Made by a program: the position numbers and the translations under genes. A DNA stretch of 9,105 bases from G963674505 sp964575975 (GTDB lineage Bacteria > Desulfobacterota > Desulfobacteria > Desulfobacterales > SKZT01), in assembly GCA_964575975.1 (NCBI GenBank), contig CAZNTU010000226.1, positions 1 through 9,105 of the forward strand, written 5' to 3'. This document shows, piece after piece, positions 7,262-9,105 of the stretch; position 1 is the stretch's first letter; each line of letters starts with the position of its first letter. Under the pieces are notes generated by a model. The model was not told where the DNA came from. It saw only the letters and a list, made by a program, of their open reading frames with translations, and ran no database searches.

Positions 7262-7329
7262 GCGAGCCGTTCGGTTCGAATCGCCGGAGATTTTTCATAC
7301 CCGATCAAAAATCGACGAGGGAGGAAAAG

Positions 7330-7935
7330 ATGACCGCATCCGAAATCATACAAAGCGAAGAGTTCAAGAAATGCGAGGATTTTCATGGCCACGTCTGTCC
7401 GGGACTCGCCATCGGGTTCCAGGCGGCCAAGCTCGCCATGTCTTGGCTCGAGGAAAAGCGTTCCATGGACGAGGAAGTGGTCGCTGTGGTCGAAAACGAC
7501 GCCTGTTGCGTCGATGCCATCCAGGTGCTGACCGGTTGCACGTTCGGAAAAGGCAACTTCGTGTACAAGGACCACGGCAAAATGGTTTTCACCTTCTTTT
7601 CGCGAAGCACGGGCCAGGGAGTCCGGCTGTCCATGATGCCCGGCGCCATGGAGCCGGGAGAAAGACATCGCGAACTCATCGTAAAAATCCGCGAGGAAAC
7701 CGCGACCCCCGAGGAAAAGGAAGAGTTCGAGCGGCTCCACGAACAACGCACTTTCGAAATCCTGGAAAAATCTCCCGAAAGCATCTTCAAAATCGAAAAC
7801 ACCCGCGTGGATCTTCCCCCCAAGGCCAGGATCGAACCCTCCAAACCCTGCGCGAAATGCGGAGAGCCTGCCATGCCGTCGAAAATGGAGCTGTCCGACG
7901 GCGCGTTGATATGCAGGTGTTGCCTGAACGAATAA
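7330..7935 (+). CDS. FmdE-family protein with C-terminal zinc finger
   Basis: A 201-residue protein of the FmdE family (named for formylmethanofuran dehydrogenase subunit E). The core motif FHGHVCPGLAIG is at 18-29, with Cys23. The second conserved block ENDACCVDAIQ (55-65) and GCTFGKGN (69-76) carries Cys59, Cys60 and Cys70. The C-terminus has CAKC (174-177) and CRCC (195-198), which provide four cysteines for a TraR/DksA-type zinc finger. The middle (about 115-150) is charged and helical. FmdE proteins occur widely in sulfate reducers and methanogens and are thought to bind metal; their role outside the molybdenum/tungsten enzyme is unclear. No other formylmethanofuran dehydrogenase subunit is in the window. 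The start is supported by GGGAGG at 7319-7324. It lies between an FmdB-type gene and an HdrA-type gene on the same strand, consistent with anaerobic C1 or redox metabolism. Confidence 0.9.
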   Translation: MTASEIIQSEEFKKCEDFHGHVCPGLAIGFQAAKLAMSWLEEKRSMDEEVVAVVENDACCVDAIQVLTGCTFGKGNFVYKDHGKMVFTFFSRSTGQGVRLSMMPGAMEPGERHRELIVKIREETATPEEKEEFERLHEQRTFEILEKSPESIFKIENTRVDLPPKARIEPSKPCAKCGEPAMPSKMELSDGALICRCCLNE

Positions 7936-8033
7936 AGCCGGAATCGCATTCCGCCAAATCTGACTCGACTCGGTTTCAACATCGGCCATTTCGATATTTA
8001 CAAGTATTGAGTTGCGTTGCAAGCACGGCGCCT

Positions 8034-8132
8034 CGAAGGTAACCAGACCATCCTGGTCTGGCGTGACGAGATTCGCTAAAAGGTTCAGCCTCTGCGGATT
8101 AGGACCAGAGCTGGAAGCTCTGGTTACCTTCG
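8034..8132. repeat. Inverted pair of palindromic REP-like hairpins
   Basis: The ends CGAAGGTAACCAGA (8034-8047) and TCTGGTTACCTTCG (8119-8132) are perfect 14-bp inverted repeats. Each end also contains its own perfect hairpin with an 8-bp stem and 3-nt loop: CCAGACCA-TCC-TGGTCTGG (8043-8061) and CCAGAGCT-GGA-AGCTCTGG (8105-8123). Seen in the same orientation, the two hairpins differ at stem positions 6 and 8, and the opposite arm changes to match. The layout is like paired REP/BIME or MITE-type elements. Other copies in the genome cannot be checked from this window. Confidence 0.7.
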
Positions 8133-8245
8133 CCCCACCTTTTATAATCAAGCCTATTTTCCTTGAACTTTCACAATTGTTATGCTAATTGGTTCGTTTC
8201 GGATTTTTTTGCAATTGAAAATATCCTGTATTTTTAATGCGTCGA

Positions 8246-8260
8246 ATAACGTTTCGTTAT
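8246..8260. promoter_or_regulatory. Perfect 6-bp inverted repeat upstream of the HdrA-like gene
   Basis: ATAACG and CGTTAT flank a TTT spacer 106 bp before the start codon of the HdrA-like gene and just downstream of a promoter-like pair (8209-8238). The position would suit a repressor operator or a leader hairpin. No known regulator is recognised from this motif, and short palindromes arise by chance in AT-rich DNA. Confidence 0.3.
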
Positions 8261-8366
8261 GGGAAATATAAACCGTTTACCTTAGGGCATGGTTTCGATC
8301 GGCGGTTCGAGCTTTTGGAGCGCGGATGGAAACATGAAACCTCAAACCAACTTTCAAGGAGTGATC

Positions 8367-9105
8367 ATGGGATCTGACATCAACAAGAAGAGCGGGTCGG
8401 TTATGGTCGTCGGCGCGGGCATCGCGGGAATGCAGGCGTCGCTTGATCTTGCCGAATCCGGCTACTACGTCTACCTGGTGGAAAAGTCCGCCGCCATCGG
8501 CGGAATCATGTCTCAGCTCGACAAGACGTTTCCGACCAACGACTGCGCGATGTGAGTCATCTCGCCCAAACTGGTCGAGGTCGGCCGGCATCTTAACATC
8601 GAGTTGTTGACGAACACGGAGCTTCTGGATCTCGAAGGCGAGCCCGGAAGTTTCACGGCGAAAGTCCATCAAAAAGCACGCTTCGTAGACCTTTCGAAAT
8701 GCACCAGCTGCGGCGAGTGCGCCAAGGTCTGCCCCATCAGCCTTTCCAACGAGTACGACGAAGGCCTGTCCGATCGCAAGGCGATTTTCAAGCAGTATCC
8801 CCAGGCGATTCCCGGCGCTTTCGGCATCAGCAAAAGAGGCACCGCCCCCTGCAAGGCCACCTGCCCCGCCCACGTCAGCATCCAAGGGTACATCGCCCTG
8901 ATCAACGAGGGCAAGTACGACGAAGCCTTGAAGCTCTTCAAGAAGGACCATCCCTTCCCGGGCGTCTGCGGCCGCGTGTGCCATCATCCCTGCGAGGGCG
9001 AATGCACGAGAAACGACGTGGACCAGCCTTTGGCGATTAGGGAGCTGCACCGGTTCCTGGCCGACTACGAGAAAGGCCGGGGCGAGTATTACATCCCCGA
9101 AGCCA
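8367..9105 (+). CDS. hdrA: HdrA-like flavoprotein with in-frame UGA (selenocysteine 63), GltD-like domain; 3' end beyond window
   Basis: The reading frame starts at the ATG at 8367 with AAGGAG (8356-8361) five bases upstream, and runs to the window edge if TGA at 8553-8555 is decoded. It begins with an FAD/NAD-binding Rossmann motif VVGAGIAGMQAS (14-25), followed by TFPTNDCAM (54-62), Sec63, then VISPKLVEVGRH (64-75). Heterodisulfide reductase subunit A proteins share this block, with cysteine at the position of residue 63. A ferredoxin motif CTSCGECAKVCP (112-123) and the HdrA segment NEYDEGLSDRKAIF (128-141) follow. Next comes APCKATCPAHVSIQGYIAL (160-178) and CGRVCHHPCEGECTR (201-215), the cysteine pattern of the GltD/dihydropyrimidine-dehydrogenase N-terminal [4Fe-4S] domain (Fer4_20). 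HdrA carries the bifurcating FAD in flavin-based electron bifurcation in the cytoplasm. The remainder, perhaps a second flavin domain and more clusters, lies outside the window. Ordinary gene finders would end this gene at 8555 or start it downstream. Confidence 0.9.
8553..8555 (+). other. Probable selenocysteine codon (UGA) in the HdrA-like gene
   Basis: The TGA interrupts an otherwise intact frame exactly at the conserved cysteine position that follows the DC(A/S)M motif of HdrA. Family sequence is recognisable on both sides in the same frame, with no insertion or deletion, and no further stop codon occurs in the next 183 codons. Sec-containing HdrA is established in some methanogens and reported for deltaproteobacteria. 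A sequencing error or nonsense mutation changing TGC/TGT is the alternative. Confidence 0.87.
8571..8588 (+). promoter_or_regulatory. Putative bacterial SECIS hairpin
   Basis: CUGGUC (8571-8576) pairs with GGCCGG (8583-8588) over six base pairs, two of them G-U, closing a 6-nt loop GAGGUC (8577-8582). The loop begins 21 nt after the UGA, starts with G, and contains AGGUC, which also occurs in the apical loop of the Escherichia coli fdhF SECIS. A lower helix CUCG/CGAG (8561-8564 with 8600-8603) is possible. These features suit SelB binding directly downstream of the Sec codon. The assignment is by eye, without folding energy. Confidence 0.7.

Larger units (their letters stand above)
7936..8366. 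other. 431-bp intergenic region between FmdE-like and HdrA-like genes
   Basis: There is no gene here. Just after the FmdE stop lies a small hairpin CGGAAT/ATTCCG (7939-7944 with 7948-7953) without a T tract, so it is a poor terminator. Then comes the double-hairpin repeat (8034-8132), then an AT-rich segment (8133-8280) with promoter-like elements: TATAAT at 8143-8148 with only a weak -35, and TTGCAA (8209-8214) 18 bp from TTTAAT (8233-8238). A perfect inverted repeat ATAACG-TTT-CGTTAT spans 8246-8260. Confidence 0.6.

Noticed and set aside
7939..7953. Terminator after the FmdE-like gene
   Set aside because: The 6-bp CGGAAT/ATTCCG hairpin has no T tract after it, so it is not a convincing intrinsic terminator.
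8034..8132. CRISPR repeats or a tRNA gene
   Set aside because: There are only two units and they are inverted rather than direct, with no spacer series; no cloverleaf can be drawn.
7207..8151. 314-codon minus-strand frame across the FmdE gene and repeat
   Set aside because: It is antisense to a well-recognised FmdE gene and runs through the hairpin repeat; no family resemblance.
8289..8555. A complete 88-codon gene ending at TGA 8555
   Set aside because: The upstream ATG at 8289 lacks a ribosome-binding site, while the in-frame ATG at 8367 has AAGGAG. HdrA sequence continues past the TGA in the same frame, so the stop reading is not the natural end.
8367..9105. HdrA pseudogene by nonsense mutation
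   Set aside because: The only defect is one TGA exactly at a cysteine position with a SECIS-like hairpin behind it; codons downstream look fully maintained. Not strictly excluded from one sequence.

Overview
The window looks like chromosomal DNA of an anaerobic, moderately GC-rich bacterium, most plausibly a sulfate-reducing or syntrophic deltaproteobacterium (Desulfobacterota). That placement is an inference from three things: an HdrA-type electron-bifurcation flavoprotein, FmdB/FmdE-family proteins, and an in-frame UGA that reads best as selenocysteine. No rRNA, tRNA, CRISPR array, transposase or phage gene is visible.

Left two thirds (about 170-6965), all on the minus strand, read from high to low coordinates. 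First comes an alpha/beta-hydrolase-fold protein (6965-6384) followed after 17 bp by a DUF456 membrane protein (6366-5878). Next is a 915-residue P2A-type cation ATPase with the SERCA-like Ca2+ site II residues (5604-2857). After a 342-bp gap holding a strong intrinsic terminator comes a likely operon of three genes: a SLOG/Rossmann-like hypothetical protein (2514-1954), an Fsr-like MFS exporter (1907-738) and a small HD-domain (p)ppGpp-hydrolase-like protein (709-170). The first 169 bases hold no supportable gene.

Right third (about 6966-9105), plus strand. A promoter with perfect -35 and -10 hexamers (TTGACA, 16 bp, TATAAT) drives a 60-residue FmdB-type zinc-ribbon protein and a 201-residue FmdE-family protein. 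A 431-bp intergenic region follows. It carries two mirror-image hairpins whose stems differ from each other by compensating base changes, then an AT-rich stretch. The window ends inside a gene for an HdrA-like flavoprotein.

The main discovery is in that last gene. Its N-terminal 62 codons end at a TGA, and the same frame continues without interruption for 183 more codons to the window edge with unmistakable HdrA sequence. The TGA sits where HdrA proteins normally have cysteine. A 6-bp hairpin with a GAGGUC loop starts 15 nt downstream and fits a bacterial SECIS element. The open part after TGA also shows an HdrA ferredoxin motif followed by a GltD-like cysteine-rich domain, suggesting a large fused electron-transfer flavoprotein.
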